NCBI GenBank assembly: GCA_910585755.1
Contig: CAJUFH010000007.1
Span: 1 to 64,000, forward strand
Direction of reading: 5' to 3'
DNA: 64,000 nt
Source: an uncultured Muribaculaceae bacterium
GTDB taxonomy: Bacteria > Bacteroidota > Bacteroidia > Bacteroidales > Muribaculaceae
A program made the position numbers and the translations under genes. Shown here one piece after another: positions 44,351 to 52,807 of the stretch; position 1 is the stretch's first letter; each line of letters starts with the position of its first letter. The notes beneath the pieces are model-generated. The model was not told where the DNA came from, made no database searches, and worked only from the letters and a program-made list of their open reading frames with translations.

Positions 44351-45980
44351 TTACTTCGGAGCCGCGGTCGGCGGCTACGGATGTCAGGGAGGAGAGAGCG
44401 GAGGGAAAGTATTCGTTGACCCCCTCCTCGGAGTCAGCGTTCTGGGAGCGTACGATATGCTCCACCAGTGAGTTGAGGTAGACTTCGAGGTTTGTGTACC
44501 ATCCGCGGGGGTCGAGGGTCTTGCGGGCGCCGTCGGCCATGCGCTCGGGGTCGAGGCCGTTGGCGATTTCCCATTCGTCGGGGATTCCGTCGCGGTCGGA
44601 GTCCCACCCGGCTGGGCGGCGGGAGCTTTCGAGGGGCACATACTCGACGTCTGATACGAGGTCAACGAGGCCGGGCTTTTTGATTACGGAGCCGGTATAG
44701 GTGGCGGTTCCGGTGCGGGCCTCCTCCATATAGCGGGCGTCGCAGGCGTCGCGGAAGAGGGAGGCTCCGGCGAAGTCGAGGACTTTGTTGTAAGCCTCGG
44801 AGGCGGAGTGGGTCGTCACTTCCCCGGCGGGAGCGGGCTGGTCGAGGCGCATGCGCACCCACTGCCTGCCGTCGATTTCGCGGTGTTCGACCTCGTCGCC
44901 ATAGTAGTTGTCGTTGTCCTGGGTCCAGCGGTCGCCGTCGATGTTCTGCACGCCGCTGTCGTAGCCTACCCCGTCCCAGTCGCGGTCGGGGGTTTCCTCT
45001 CCGGCGCGGTTGGCGACGGTGTTACCGCTGATGAAGTAGCGGGAGGCCATGCCGAAAATCGCGCTGTGGCCGGAGCTGTTGCCGGATGAGGCGACGGAGC
45101 AGAGGGTAACGCGGTTATATGAGCCGTTGCCCGAGGGGCCCTGCTTGTAGTAGTTGTTGACGATGTTGATCTGTCCGCCGCCGGGAGCGCCGTAGCAGGA
45201 GCCGGCGGAGTTGTACTGGACGCAGTTGCGGAAATCGACGTTCTCGGCCTGGACGTGGTTTTTCCATCCGAGTTCCTTGGCGCGCTTGTTGGCGGTCCAG
45301 CCTGACCATTCGTAGCGGGCGCCGTTGAAGCGGGGACCGCGGTTGTTGACGTGGGCGATCAGGTTGTGGTGGAACGACGCGAGCTTTCCGCCCCAGATTC
45401 CGCCGTAGCCGTGGGCCCCCTTGCCGTGTCCGGCGTTGCAGAGGCTTTCGGCGACGGTACACCACTGCATCGTGAAGTTGTTGTTGTCGTAGAAGGAGGC
45501 GACCTCGTCGATCGACCAACTGAAAGAGCAGTGGTCGAGGATTATTCCGGTATGGTGGCGGGTCCAAATGGCGTCGGCGCCGTCGTTGACATCCTTTTCC
45601 TGCCCGCGGCGCACGCGGATAAAGCGGATTATGATGTTATTGTTGTTGGGGAGTACGGTATAGTGGCGGAGGGTTATTCCGGGCGCGGGGGCGGTCTGGC
45701 CGGCGATGGTCGTGTTGGCGCCGATCACGAGGTCTGACTCAAGGTTGATCTCGCCGCCGACGTTGAAGACGACGGTCTTCTTGTCGTTCCCTTTGACGGC
45801 CTCCCGGAGGGAGCCGGCGCCGGAGTCATTGAGGTTGGTGACTATTCTGACAGCGCCTCCGCGGCCACCTTCGGTATAGCGCCCGTGGCCTTCGGCTCCG
45901 GGGAACGCGGGAACCTGGTCCTGGGCGGAGGCGGAAAAGCAAGCGGCACCCGCGAATATCATAAGCAAAAGTTTCTTCAT
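44232..45980 (-). CDS. Pectate lyase family 1 (PL1-like), secreted
   Basis: 582 aa. Signal peptide MKKLLLMIFAGAACFSASA. The N-terminal VPAFPGAEGHGRYTEGGRGG and VTNLNDSGAGSLREAV open a parallel beta-helix typical of Bacteroidetes PL1 enzymes. The calcium/catalytic side is marked by WTRHHTGIILDHCSFSWSID and the Arg-rich HVNNRGPRFNG. A Ca-binding-like DSDRDGIPDEWEIANGLDP segment (thrombospondin type 3 style) follows near 480. The C-terminal tail (IEYYAPDGRRLAAPAPGLTI, ending DKLLR) is the same sorting-type tail as the adjacent gene. It cleaves pectic or related uronate polymers by beta-elimination; exact substrate unknown. Confidence 0.87.
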   Translation of the reverse strand: MKKLLLMIFAGAACFSASAQDQVPAFPGAEGHGRYTEGGRGGAVRIVTNLNDSGAGSLREAVKGNDKKTVVFNVGGEINLESDLVIGANTTIAGQTAPAPGITLRHYTVLPNNNNIIIRFIRVRRGQEKDVNDGADAIWTRHHTGIILDHCSFSWSIDEVASFYDNNNFTMQWCTVAESLCNAGHGKGAHGYGGIWGGKLASFHHNLIAHVNNRGPRFNGARYEWSGWTANKRAKELGWKNHVQAENVDFRNCVQYNSAGSCYGAPGGGQINIVNNYYKQGPSGNGSYNRVTLCSVASSGNSSGHSAIFGMASRYFISGNTVANRAGEETPDRDWDGVGYDSGVQNIDGDRWTQDNDNYYGDEVEHREIDGRQWVRMRLDQPAPAGEVTTHSASEAYNKVLDFAGASLFRDACDARYMEEARTGTATYTGSVIKKPGLVDLVSDVEYVPLESSRRPAGWDSDRDGIPDEWEIANGLDPERMADGARKTLDPRGWYTNLEVYLNSLVEHIVRSQNADSEEGVNEYFPSALSSLTSVAADRGSEVTAIEYYAPDGRRLAAPAPGLTIRRTLFSDGRTATDKLLR

Positions 45981-46007
45981 AGGTATTATTTAACGGATTA
46001 GCGACCG

Positions 46008-46015
46008 CGAAGTTA
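46008..46015 (-). promoter_or_regulatory. -7 box of the pectate lyase gene
   Basis: TAACTTCG on the minus strand, 28 bp before the start codon. Confidence 0.45.
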
Positions 46016-46053
46016 CCGAATCCGCGGCACCTCTCCAAATTTAACGTCCCGTT

Positions 46054-46086
46054 TTGCGTCGCAGTCTGAAAAAATTCGTATATTTG
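46054..46086 (+). promoter_or_regulatory. Promoter of the lipoprotein gene at 46121
   Basis: TTG (46054-46056), a 22-bp spacer and TATATTTG (46079-46086), 34 bp before the ATG. Divergent from the pectate lyase promoter. Confidence 0.55.
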
Positions 46087-46120
46087 CGCCAATCATTAAC
46101 AACACACACCATTATCGCTT

Positions 46121-47521
46121 ATGAATTACATTAAGTTTCTGATTGGCGGAGCCGCAGCCGCGGCCCTGTCGCTTTGCGTCGTGTCCTGCGGCGGGGACGA
46201 CGAAGAACCGAAGGCCGATGACAAGACCGGTCCCGGATGGTCAGCCGACGAAAAAGAAAACGTTGAGAAAATCACTTCCGACGAGGAAGCCAAGGAATAT
46301 CTCGGCGAGACAGCCCAGATGGCGATGCGGATGATCGAACCCGCCGACCAGAAGCCTCTGATCGAGGTTGCCGGGGCTTTCGCCAACGATTACGCCGACT
46401 ACGACATTATTATCCCCAACGGCCAGCAGGCCCCCCGCAACGAGAGGCGCGCTCTGAAACGCTTCTTCTCGGAACTCCGCCGCGCCACTGCCTCAGGCCG
46501 CTATACCGACCTGAGCCGCGCCGCGCAGAACGTGCTCGAGCTCAGCACTTTCACAGGCACATTCGAGCCGGACAACAGCCGCGAGGCGTTCGTCATGACC
46601 GGCAGGGGGAGCGACCTGGTAGTGCGCTTCTTCCACAACGGAAGCCGCTGCGAGCTGAAAGTCACCCCCTCTTCCGACACCTGGACGCTCGACTCCGCCG
46701 AATTGACCGACAGCGTGTTTGATGCCGTGAAGGTTCCCCGTAACATCACCTTCACCCTCACGGAGGCATCGCGCCAGCTCGTCAACGGCACGGTACGCTC
46801 CAACTGGGCCGACGGCAGCGAACTGCTCCTCTCGACCGACGTTACAGCGATGAACATCCGCGTTACGGCTGAAATCAACGCCACCAACTCGACGGCTACC
46901 ACCAACAGCGCTGTATATGTCGACGGTACCGAGCTTATCAAGGCTTCCGGCGAGATAAAGGGGAACAAGATGGTCACCCTCTCCGCAATCGAGGCTCTGG
47001 AAGAGGAATACACCGAGAAATACTACTACGGACCCGGCGAATACGACTATTGGGAGGAAACATATCACGAAATCAACCCCGAAAAGGCCGCCAACATGTT
47101 CCGCAGCGGAAGCGCCAACGCCAAGCTGCTGGGCCGCGTATACCTCACAGCCCAGGCTAAGGACTCCAAGAAGTTCCTGGAATTAGAGGACACCTATTTC
47201 GAGGAGGATTCCGACGAGCCCGGAGAGGCCCAGAAGGATTGCAAGAAGGCATGCTCGATTCTCAACTCGGCGGTAGCAGCCAAGCTGTACCTCGCCGGCA
47301 ACTCCAAGGAAACCGCCACGCTGAAATGGCAGCCCCTCAAATACGAGGAGAACTATAACTGGGGGAGCTACACATCCTGGGAGTGCGACCCGACGCTCGC
47401 CTTCGCCGACGGCTCGACTTACAGCATCAGCGACTACGGCTATGCCGACTTCTCGAGCCTGATTTCGAGCTTCGAGAACCTCGCGTACGCCTACGAGCGT
47501 ATGTTCAACGCCCTTTTCTAA
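46121..47521 (+). CDS. Hypothetical lipoprotein (466 aa)
   Basis: Lipoprotein signal with Cys24 (LCVVSCGGDDEEP), then the acidic linker expected for surface-exposed Bacteroidetes lipoproteins. The body is a mix of helices (about 45-150) and beta strands (155-300), with a tyrosine-rich loop YTEKYYYGPGEYDYWEE near 300 and a helical C-terminus. I do not recognise the family. The next gene, a TonB-dependent receptor, begins 27 bp downstream, so the two may be cotranscribed and functionally linked. Confidence 0.7.
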   Translation: MNYIKFLIGGAAAAALSLCVVSCGGDDEEPKADDKTGPGWSADEKENVEKITSDEEAKEYLGETAQMAMRMIEPADQKPLIEVAGAFANDYADYDIIIPNGQQAPRNERRALKRFFSELRRATASGRYTDLSRAAQNVLELSTFTGTFEPDNSREAFVMTGRGSDLVVRFFHNGSRCELKVTPSSDTWTLDSAELTDSVFDAVKVPRNITFTLTEASRQLVNGTVRSNWADGSELLLSTDVTAMNIRVTAEINATNSTATTNSAVYVDGTELIKASGEIKGNKMVTLSAIEALEEEYTEKYYYGPGEYDYWEETYHEINPEKAANMFRSGSANAKLLGRVYLTAQAKDSKKFLELEDTYFEEDSDEPGEAQKDCKKACSILNSAVAAKLYLAGNSKETATLKWQPLKYEENYNWGSYTSWECDPTLAFADGSTYSISDYGYADFSSLISSFENLAYAYERMFNALF

Positions 47522-47548
47522 CCCCACGCGACCGAACCGCAAAGGTTG

Positions 47549-49594
47549 ATGAAAATCCGACCGTCATACACCGCGGCCGTCCTCGCAGCGCTCCTGCTGC
47601 CGGGCGGCCGCGCCTCTTCCCAGGCCCCCGCGGAGGCGCTGGCCGACACGCTGCGCCTGGGGGAGGTAAGGGTCGAGGGGACCGCCACGCGCCGGCCGCG
47701 GGTGGCGGCCGACGGCTCTGTGAGCTTCGCGGCGGAGGCTCTGCGGCGCGCTCCGAGGGTGTTGGGAGAGGCGGACCCACTGCGGTTCGCGGCCTCGATG
47801 CCGGGGGTCGGCGCGGCGAGCGACTACGCCTCGGGGATGTCGGTCGACGGGATGGACTATTCCCACAATCTCTACCGGCTGAACGGAATCCCGGTTCATT
47901 TCCCGTATCATTTCGGGGGAATTTTCTCGGTATTCTCGCCTGAACTATATTCGCACGCAAGGCTGCGGAAAAGCATCAAGGGGGCCGATGCGGGAGGGAC
48001 GCTCGGAGGGGTCGTAGACCTCGGCTCCGCGGCGACCGACTCGCTGTCGGGAACGGTCAACGCGGGGATGCTCGCCTCGTCGGCCTACGTTGCCGCGCCG
48101 CTCGGCAGCCGCCTGACGCTCCAGGCTTCGGGGCGCGTCAGCTATATCGACGCGCTCTATTCGGAGCTGCTCAGAAGCCGCTCGACCCAGGCGGCGTACA
48201 ATCTCGCGGACTGCGACATTGTTGCCCGCTACAGCCCGACCGGACACGACAATATCAGAATCACCGCGCACTACAACGCCGACAACGTGGAGTACACAGA
48301 CCGCAACTATTCCCTGACGACGGCCCTCAGATGGCACAACCTTGCCGCAGGGGCGGAATGGGAGCGGACTACCGACGCGCTCGAAATGACGAACCGGCTG
48401 TATTTCACCAGCTTTCACAACCGCCTGGGGCTAAATATGGAGCAAATCGAACTTCAAGCCCCGACGGCGATTGACGAATGGGGGGCGGCGGGGAGTTTCG
48501 ACTTCGCGGCGCTCCCCGCGGGGTGGAGCCTGACGGCTGGGTATTCCCTGCGGCTTTACAGCGTCACTCCGCAGTATGTCGAGCTGTCGGGCCTCGGGCA
48601 GGGTGGCGCGGAACGGCGCGGGGCGGAAAGGTCACTCGAAGTCTCGGCCTATGCCGAAGCGCGGCGGGAGCTGCCGCGGGGATGGAGCGTCACCGCCGGA
48701 CTGCCGCTAAACCTCTATACGGCGGGGAACTACACCCGCTTCCACCCCGACCCGCGGCTCACGGTCGCGAAACGCTGGCGGCGCGGGGCGCTGACGCTCC
48801 ACGCCGGACGCTATCACCAGTACCTCCACCAGGTAGGGTTCTCCGACCTGGGAATGTCGTCGAACTTCAAACTCGCGGCATCCCGGAGGGTCCCGCCCCA
48901 GGAGTGCTGGACCTTCGCCGCGGCGGGCAACTTCGCGGCGGGAAGGGGAGTATATCTCAGCGCCGACCTCTATTACAAGGTAATACGCCGCCAGCCGGAG
49001 TACCTCGGCGCGATTCTCGACATACTCAACGCGGGGTATGTCGCCGAGAACTACGTCCTGTCCACCCGCGGCCACAACATCGGGGGGAGCCTCTCGGCCC
49101 GCGGGGAGTTCGGGCCGGTCAACGCGTCGCTGGCCTACGCCTACTGCCTGACGCGCCGCCGCATGGCCGGGGAGCCGGGGGTGTTCAGCGCCTCTAACGA
49201 GCTTCGCCACACCCTGCGGGCCGGAGCGGCCTGGGACATCGGCTCCCGCTGGACCCTCAGCGCCTCCTTCTCCCTCGCGTCGGGGAGGCCGTACACCCCG
49301 GTGACCGCCATTTACTTTATCGGGGAGCAGCTTATGATGGAGTACGGGCCCCGCAACTCGGCGCGCCTCCCCGCCTACCACCGCCTCGACCTCGGCGCCT
49401 CCTACCGCTTCCGCACCGGGGGCCGCTTCCCGCTGCGCCACGAGGTCGGGCTGTCGGTCATAAACGCCTATGGCAGAGCCAACGTCGAGATGAGCAGCTT
49501 CGCCCTCGACACCGAGGAAGGCACCTTCTACCGCCGCGACGTCAGCTCGCTCTACCGCTTCCTCCCGTCCCTCAACTACACCGTAAGTTTCTGA
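47549..49594 (+). CDS. TonB-dependent outer-membrane receptor
   Basis: About 681 aa. Signal peptide (IRPSYTAAVLAALLLPGGRASSQA), then a plug domain (about 30-170; SMPGVGAASDYASGMSVDGM and LNGIPVHFPYHFGG). A 22-strand-type barrel with many aromatic girdle residues ends in the usual terminal Phe (LNYTVSF). There is no SusC-like N-terminal carboxypeptidase-regulatory domain. Normally such receptors are followed directly by a DUF4249 lipoprotein; here that partner lies at 51004, displaced by a 1.4-kb insertion. The ATG at 47549 follows a TTG three bases before. Substrate unknown. Confidence 0.88.
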   Translation: MKIRPSYTAAVLAALLLPGGRASSQAPAEALADTLRLGEVRVEGTATRRPRVAADGSVSFAAEALRRAPRVLGEADPLRFAASMPGVGAASDYASGMSVDGMDYSHNLYRLNGIPVHFPYHFGGIFSVFSPELYSHARLRKSIKGADAGGTLGGVVDLGSAATDSLSGTVNAGMLASSAYVAAPLGSRLTLQASGRVSYIDALYSELLRSRSTQAAYNLADCDIVARYSPTGHDNIRITAHYNADNVEYTDRNYSLTTALRWHNLAAGAEWERTTDALEMTNRLYFTSFHNRLGLNMEQIELQAPTAIDEWGAAGSFDFAALPAGWSLTAGYSLRLYSVTPQYVELSGLGQGGAERRGAERSLEVSAYAEARRELPRGWSVTAGLPLNLYTAGNYTRFHPDPRLTVAKRWRRGALTLHAGRYHQYLHQVGFSDLGMSSNFKLAASRRVPPQECWTFAAAGNFAAGRGVYLSADLYYKVIRRQPEYLGAILDILNAGYVAENYVLSTRGHNIGGSLSARGEFGPVNASLAYAYCLTRRRMAGEPGVFSASNELRHTLRAGAAWDIGSRWTLSASFSLASGRPYTPVTAIYFIGEQLMMEYGPRNSARLPAYHRLDLGASYRFRTGGRFPLRHEVGLSVINAYGRANVEMSSFALDTEEGTFYRRDVSSLYRFLPSLNYTVSF

Positions 49595-49684
49595 ACAGCA
49601 AATTTTCGAGATTGCCTAAAATCAATAACTGCCGCCTTGCAACGCAAATCTCAGCTTCAGCGACATTTTTTCCAGGCGCATCAT

Positions 49685-49715
49685 TTGTCCCTTGAAAAAG
49701 TTTATTGTAATTTCG
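49685..49715 (+). promoter_or_regulatory. Promoter and dyad before the DUF4143 ATPase
   Basis: TTG (49685-49687), a 20-bp spacer and TAATTTCG (49708-49715). Just downstream an inverted repeat TCCCAAA...TTTGGGA (about 49723-49753) lies between promoter and ATG and could be an operator or leader hairpin. Confidence 0.55.
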
Positions 49716-49764
49716 CGATGTTTCCCAAAATCACAAAATTTTAAAGTTTGGGAATCGGCGACAA

Positions 49765-50967
49765 ATGAAACTAATAGAAAGGCCTCTGTACCTTCGCCAG
49801 TTAGAAGGATTAATAAACACTCCCGACATCAAGATAATAACGGGGATACGACGTTGCGGCAAATCAAAACTGCTGAGTGCTTTCTCAGACTATATAACTA
49901 AGACCGACGCGACCTCCAACATTATCTATATCGACCTGACAAAAATCAAGTTCGAGAATCTGAAAGAATACCATGCCCTCAATGACTATATCGAACAGAA
50001 CTATCGCACGGGAGTCAACAATTATCTGATGATTGACGAAGTGCAGCTTTGCCGAAACTTTGAGCTGGCGATCAACAGTTTACATTCCGAAGAAAAATAC
50101 GACATCTATCTTACAGGCTCAAACGCGTTCCTTTTGAGCAGTGACCTTGCGACTCTGTTTACGGGCCGACATATGGAAATTCATGTGTTTCCTTTCAGTT
50201 TCAAGGAGTATTGCTCGTATTTCGAAATAAAGGATGATTACAAGCTTCATTTTGAACGTTATATAAAACTCGGAGGCCTGGCCGGCTCCTACACTTACAA
50301 AAACGACTCTGACAAGGAGAGGTATATACGCGACGTATATGATACAATCCTTATCAGAGATTTAGTCGAAAAATATCGGCTCGGAAACGCGACCGTGTTG
50401 AAGAGAGTGGCGGAATTCCTGATGGATAACGTCAGTAACACCTCCTCGTCAAGGAATATAAGCAATGCCCTTATCGCAGCCGGTACCGAAACCAACTATA
50501 AGACAGTCGGCAGCTACATAGAACATCTCTGCAATGCCTTCGTATTCTATGAGGCGGGGCGTTATGACGTAAAGGGAAAGACGTATCTTCAATCCTTAAG
50601 CAAATATTATCTCGCCGATACGGGAATCCGGTATGCCGTGCTTGGCAAGCGAAACATGGACTGGGGTCGCATGCTTGAAAACATAGTATTCATTGAGCTG
50701 TTGCGACGGGGATATGACGTGTATGTTGGCAAGTTGTATCAAAAGGAGATTGATTTCGTGGCGATGAAAGGGAGTGAGAAAATATACATACAGGTCAGCG
50801 ATGACATCTCCGGCGATGACACATTCAGGCGAGAGATAGAACCCCTGTTAAAAATCCGGGACGCATATCCCAAGATGCTGCTTGCAAGCACCGGTCATGA
50901 TGAGAGCGATTATGAGGGCATAGCCATTACAGATATTCCACGCTGGCTGCTCGAAGAAGCCCGCTAA
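49765..50967 (+). CDS. AAA_14 / DUF4143 ATPase
   Basis: 400 aa. AAA+ part: Walker A GIRRCGKSK (27-35), Walker B YLMIDEVQ (87-94), sensor TGSN (117-120), then LFTGRHMEIHVFPFSFKEY. The DUF4143 part follows a winged-helix-like segment (about 205-262; VSNTSSSRNISNAL). It contains the restriction-endonuclease-like residues Glu305 (MLENIVFIEL), Asp330 (KEIDFVAM) and Gln343 (IYIQVS). Family members are abundant in Bacteroidetes and many prokaryotes; a transport, defence or mobile function has not been settled to my knowledge. Base composition differs from neighbours, in line with recent acquisition. Full length and apparently intact. Confidence 0.9.
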   Translation: MKLIERPLYLRQLEGLINTPDIKIITGIRRCGKSKLLSAFSDYITKTDATSNIIYIDLTKIKFENLKEYHALNDYIEQNYRTGVNNYLMIDEVQLCRNFELAINSLHSEEKYDIYLTGSNAFLLSSDLATLFTGRHMEIHVFPFSFKEYCSYFEIKDDYKLHFERYIKLGGLAGSYTYKNDSDKERYIRDVYDTILIRDLVEKYRLGNATVLKRVAEFLMDNVSNTSSSRNISNALIAAGTETNYKTVGSYIEHLCNAFVFYEAGRYDVKGKTYLQSLSKYYLADTGIRYAVLGKRNMDWGRMLENIVFIELLRRGYDVYVGKLYQKEIDFVAMKGSEKIYIQVSDDISGDDTFRREIEPLLKIRDAYPKMLLASTGHDESDYEGIAITDIPRWLLEEAR

Positions 50968-51003
50968 TTCGTCAGTTTCTTCAATTAAAACCATAAGTTT
51001 CTG

Positions 51004-51846
51004 ATGAACATACTGAAAACTATATCCGTAGCTGCCCTCTGTGCCGCGCTGCTTGGCGGATGCGACGAAGGGGAGCGGGAGGCCGCCCCTCAACGGCTCG
51101 TCGTAGAGGGATGGTTCAACAGCGGGTCGTACCCGGAGGTGCTGCTGAACCTGTCGATGGTCCCTTCCGATGAGGAGGGTTCGGTCGCGGAGAGCATCGT
51201 CCGCTGGGGGGTGGTCTCCATCAGCGACGGGGAGCGGGAGGTGATTCTTACCGGGGGGCCCTCCGACAAGTATTTTCCGCCGTACCATTATTACACGTTC
51301 GACATGGAGGGAGTACCGGGCAGGACTTACACGCTGAAAGCGACATACAGGGGGATGACGGTCACATCAACTGCCGAAATGCCCTACCCCACCCCGATCG
51401 GCTCCCTCTCGTCAACCCCCGTCGAGGGGAACGACACCCTGCGCCACCTGACGCTGACGTTCACAGCCCCGGAAGACACCCCGGCCTACTACCACCTCAG
51501 CGCCCGGGCGCACTCGCGCGACGGCCGAGAATACCCCTGCATGATCGGGGCGCACGAAGTGCTGAAGCCGGGAGCCGAGGTGAGCCTGCCGGTCTACCGC
51601 GGCAACCGCTCGACGCGCCCGGGGGAGAACTTCGACGCCGACTTTCCCGAGGGGGAGACCGTGACGGTCACACTCGCGCGGGTCAGCCGCGAGGTATTCC
51701 TTTTCTGGCGCGCCTTCGACAACGCCTCGCTCGTCAACGGCTCCGTCTTCGTCGGGGCCCCCGGCTCCCTCCCCTCCAACATCACCGGCGGCTACGGCAT
51801 CTGGTCCCCCCAAGGCGCCTCCACCGCCACCCTCCGCCTCGACTGA
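51004..51846 (+). CDS. DUF4249 lipoprotein (partner of the TonB-dependent receptor)
   Basis: 280 aa. Lipoprotein signal ending at Cys18 (CAALLGGCDEG), then a beta-rich body with the family pattern LVVEGWFNSGSYPEVLLNLS near the N-terminus and GRTYTLKATYRGMTVTS in the centre, ending VFVGAPGSLPSNITGGYGIW. Proteins of this family nearly always follow a TonB-dependent receptor and are likely substrate-binding lids, by analogy with SusD. Here the ATG overlaps the right copy of a direct repeat created by the ATPase insertion, so its expression now depends on read-through or the insertion's own promoter. Confidence 0.85.
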   Translation: MNILKTISVAALCAALLGGCDEGEREAAPQRLVVEGWFNSGSYPEVLLNLSMVPSDEEGSVAESIVRWGVVSISDGEREVILTGGPSDKYFPPYHYYTFDMEGVPGRTYTLKATYRGMTVTSTAEMPYPTPIGSLSSTPVEGNDTLRHLTLTFTAPEDTPAYYHLSARAHSRDGREYPCMIGAHEVLKPGAEVSLPVYRGNRSTRPGENFDADFPEGETVTVTLARVSREVFLFWRAFDNASLVNGSVFVGAPGSLPSNITGGYGIWSPQGASTATLRLD

Positions 51847-51863
51847 TCGCGCGGGCATTCCGC

Positions 51864-51894
51864 TTTGTTTTTCGGGAAGATTGTCGTAACTTCG
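51864..51894 (+). promoter_or_regulatory. Promoter of the GtrA-like gene
   Basis: TTTG (51864-51867), a 19-bp spacer and TAACTTCG (51887-51894). Because it overlaps the upstream part of the open frame, it argues for the GTG at 51928 as the true start. Confidence 0.65.
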
Positions 51895-51927
51895 CGGCGG
51901 AGACTACATCAGACCCTAACCCGAGCA

Positions 51928-52581
51928 GTGAAGGACGAACCAATCAACGACCACGAAAACACCGACCGCCGCGCGTCAACCGACCGCCGCGAGCACCCCG
52001 GAGCCGACGCCACACCGGGCGCCAGGAACGGCGGCGTGCTGGGACGGGCTGCCGACAAGATTGTCAACGGCGAGGGGGTGTTCACTCTGATACGCGCCGG
52101 GCTGACGTCGCAGCTCTCGTCGTGGACCGACATGGCGGCCTCGTTCGTGTTCTACGCCTGGGTCTTCTTCCCACTGGGGCGCGACCCGCTGCGCTCCTTC
52201 CTGGCGACGGCGATCGGCCTGATACTGGGGGGAATAGTAAATTCGGTGGTCAATTACAAATTCACTTTCCGCTCGGAGCACTGCGCCGTCAAGGCGGTGG
52301 CCGTCAAGTTCTTCCTGATATGGGCGGGGAGCTTCCTGCTGAACCTGGGGGGCACGACCGGGCTTGACCACGTGCTCCAGCATTGGGAGACAATCCTACG
52401 GATCGACTGGATCAAGCCCGACGGAATATTCGCCTTCGCGCGACTGTCGGTGTCGCTCGTCGTGTCGATTTTCTGGAACTTCCTACTGCAAAAAAATTTC
52501 GTCTACCGCTCGACACGCTTCGACCCCTATGCCATACGTTTTGTAGACTGGCTGACGCTACGGCGCAACCGCCGCCCTTGA
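51928..52581 (+). CDS. GtrA-like four-helix membrane protein
   Basis: 217 aa. A charged N-terminus of about 50 residues, rich in Asp and Arg, precedes four hydrophobic helices (about 75-95, 108-126, 143-160 and 175-196). The spacing and the basic NYKFTFRS and QKNFVYRS motifs after helices 2 and 4 are characteristic of GtrA/DPMS proteins. These carry undecaprenyl-linked sugars across the membrane or accompany glycosyltransferases, though no glycosyltransferase is adjacent here. GTG start at 51928. The stop codon abuts copy B of the foldback repeat. Confidence 0.8.
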   Translation: MKDEPINDHENTDRRASTDRREHPGADATPGARNGGVLGRAADKIVNGEGVFTLIRAGLTSQLSSWTDMAASFVFYAWVFFPLGRDPLRSFLATAIGLILGGIVNSVVNYKFTFRSEHCAVKAVAVKFFLIWAGSFLLNLGGTTGLDHVLQHWETILRIDWIKPDGIFAFARLSVSLVVSIFWNFLLQKNFVYRSTRFDPYAIRFVDWLTLRRNRRP

Positions 52582-52735
52582 GGGTGTGTCATAGCGGCCC
52601 GTCTGGGTCGTCGCCTGAAGGTTCTTTGCGGAGCAAAGCGACCAAAGGTCGATAACGGCCTCGGTCACAATCTTCAGATTGCTCCCGTCGGCCTCACCTC
52701 CAAGCTCCTACCATCCGGGATCGAACAGCACTCTG
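52580..52735. repeat. Foldback repeat (copy B, expanded)
   Basis: Homologous to copy A (930-1059), inverted relative to it. The core (GGCCTCGGTCACAATCTTCA, then GATTGCTCCCGTCGGCCTCA and CCAAGCTCCTACCATC) matches with few differences. About 31 extra bases between the arms form two small hairpins (CTTTGC-GGA-GCAAAG; CGACC-AAA-GGTCG). The terminal repeats are degenerate. It starts at the gtrA-like stop codon. The remaining gap to 52807 holds nothing I recognise. Confidence 0.7.
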
Positions 52736-52807
52736 AGATAGTCCGCGGTTAAAACCCTAAGGGGGTTCCGGGCGTTTTATATTAGCATAGGCCAATATAA
52801 ACGCTCA

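Larger units (their letters stand above)
49580..51004. mobile_element. 1.4-kb insertion carrying a DUF4143 ATPase, bounded by 15-bp direct repeats
   Basis: ACCGTAAGTTTCTGA (49580-49594) and ACCATAAGTTTCTGA (50990-51004) match at 14 of 15 positions. The left copy is the end of the receptor gene including its stop, and the right copy runs into the ATG of DUF4249. Removing one repeat plus the DNA between them restores a TGATG stop-start overlap. The inserted DNA is clearly AT-richer than both sides and holds one gene with its own promoter. No transposase and no terminal inverted repeats were seen, so the mechanism is unknown. Confidence 0.7.
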
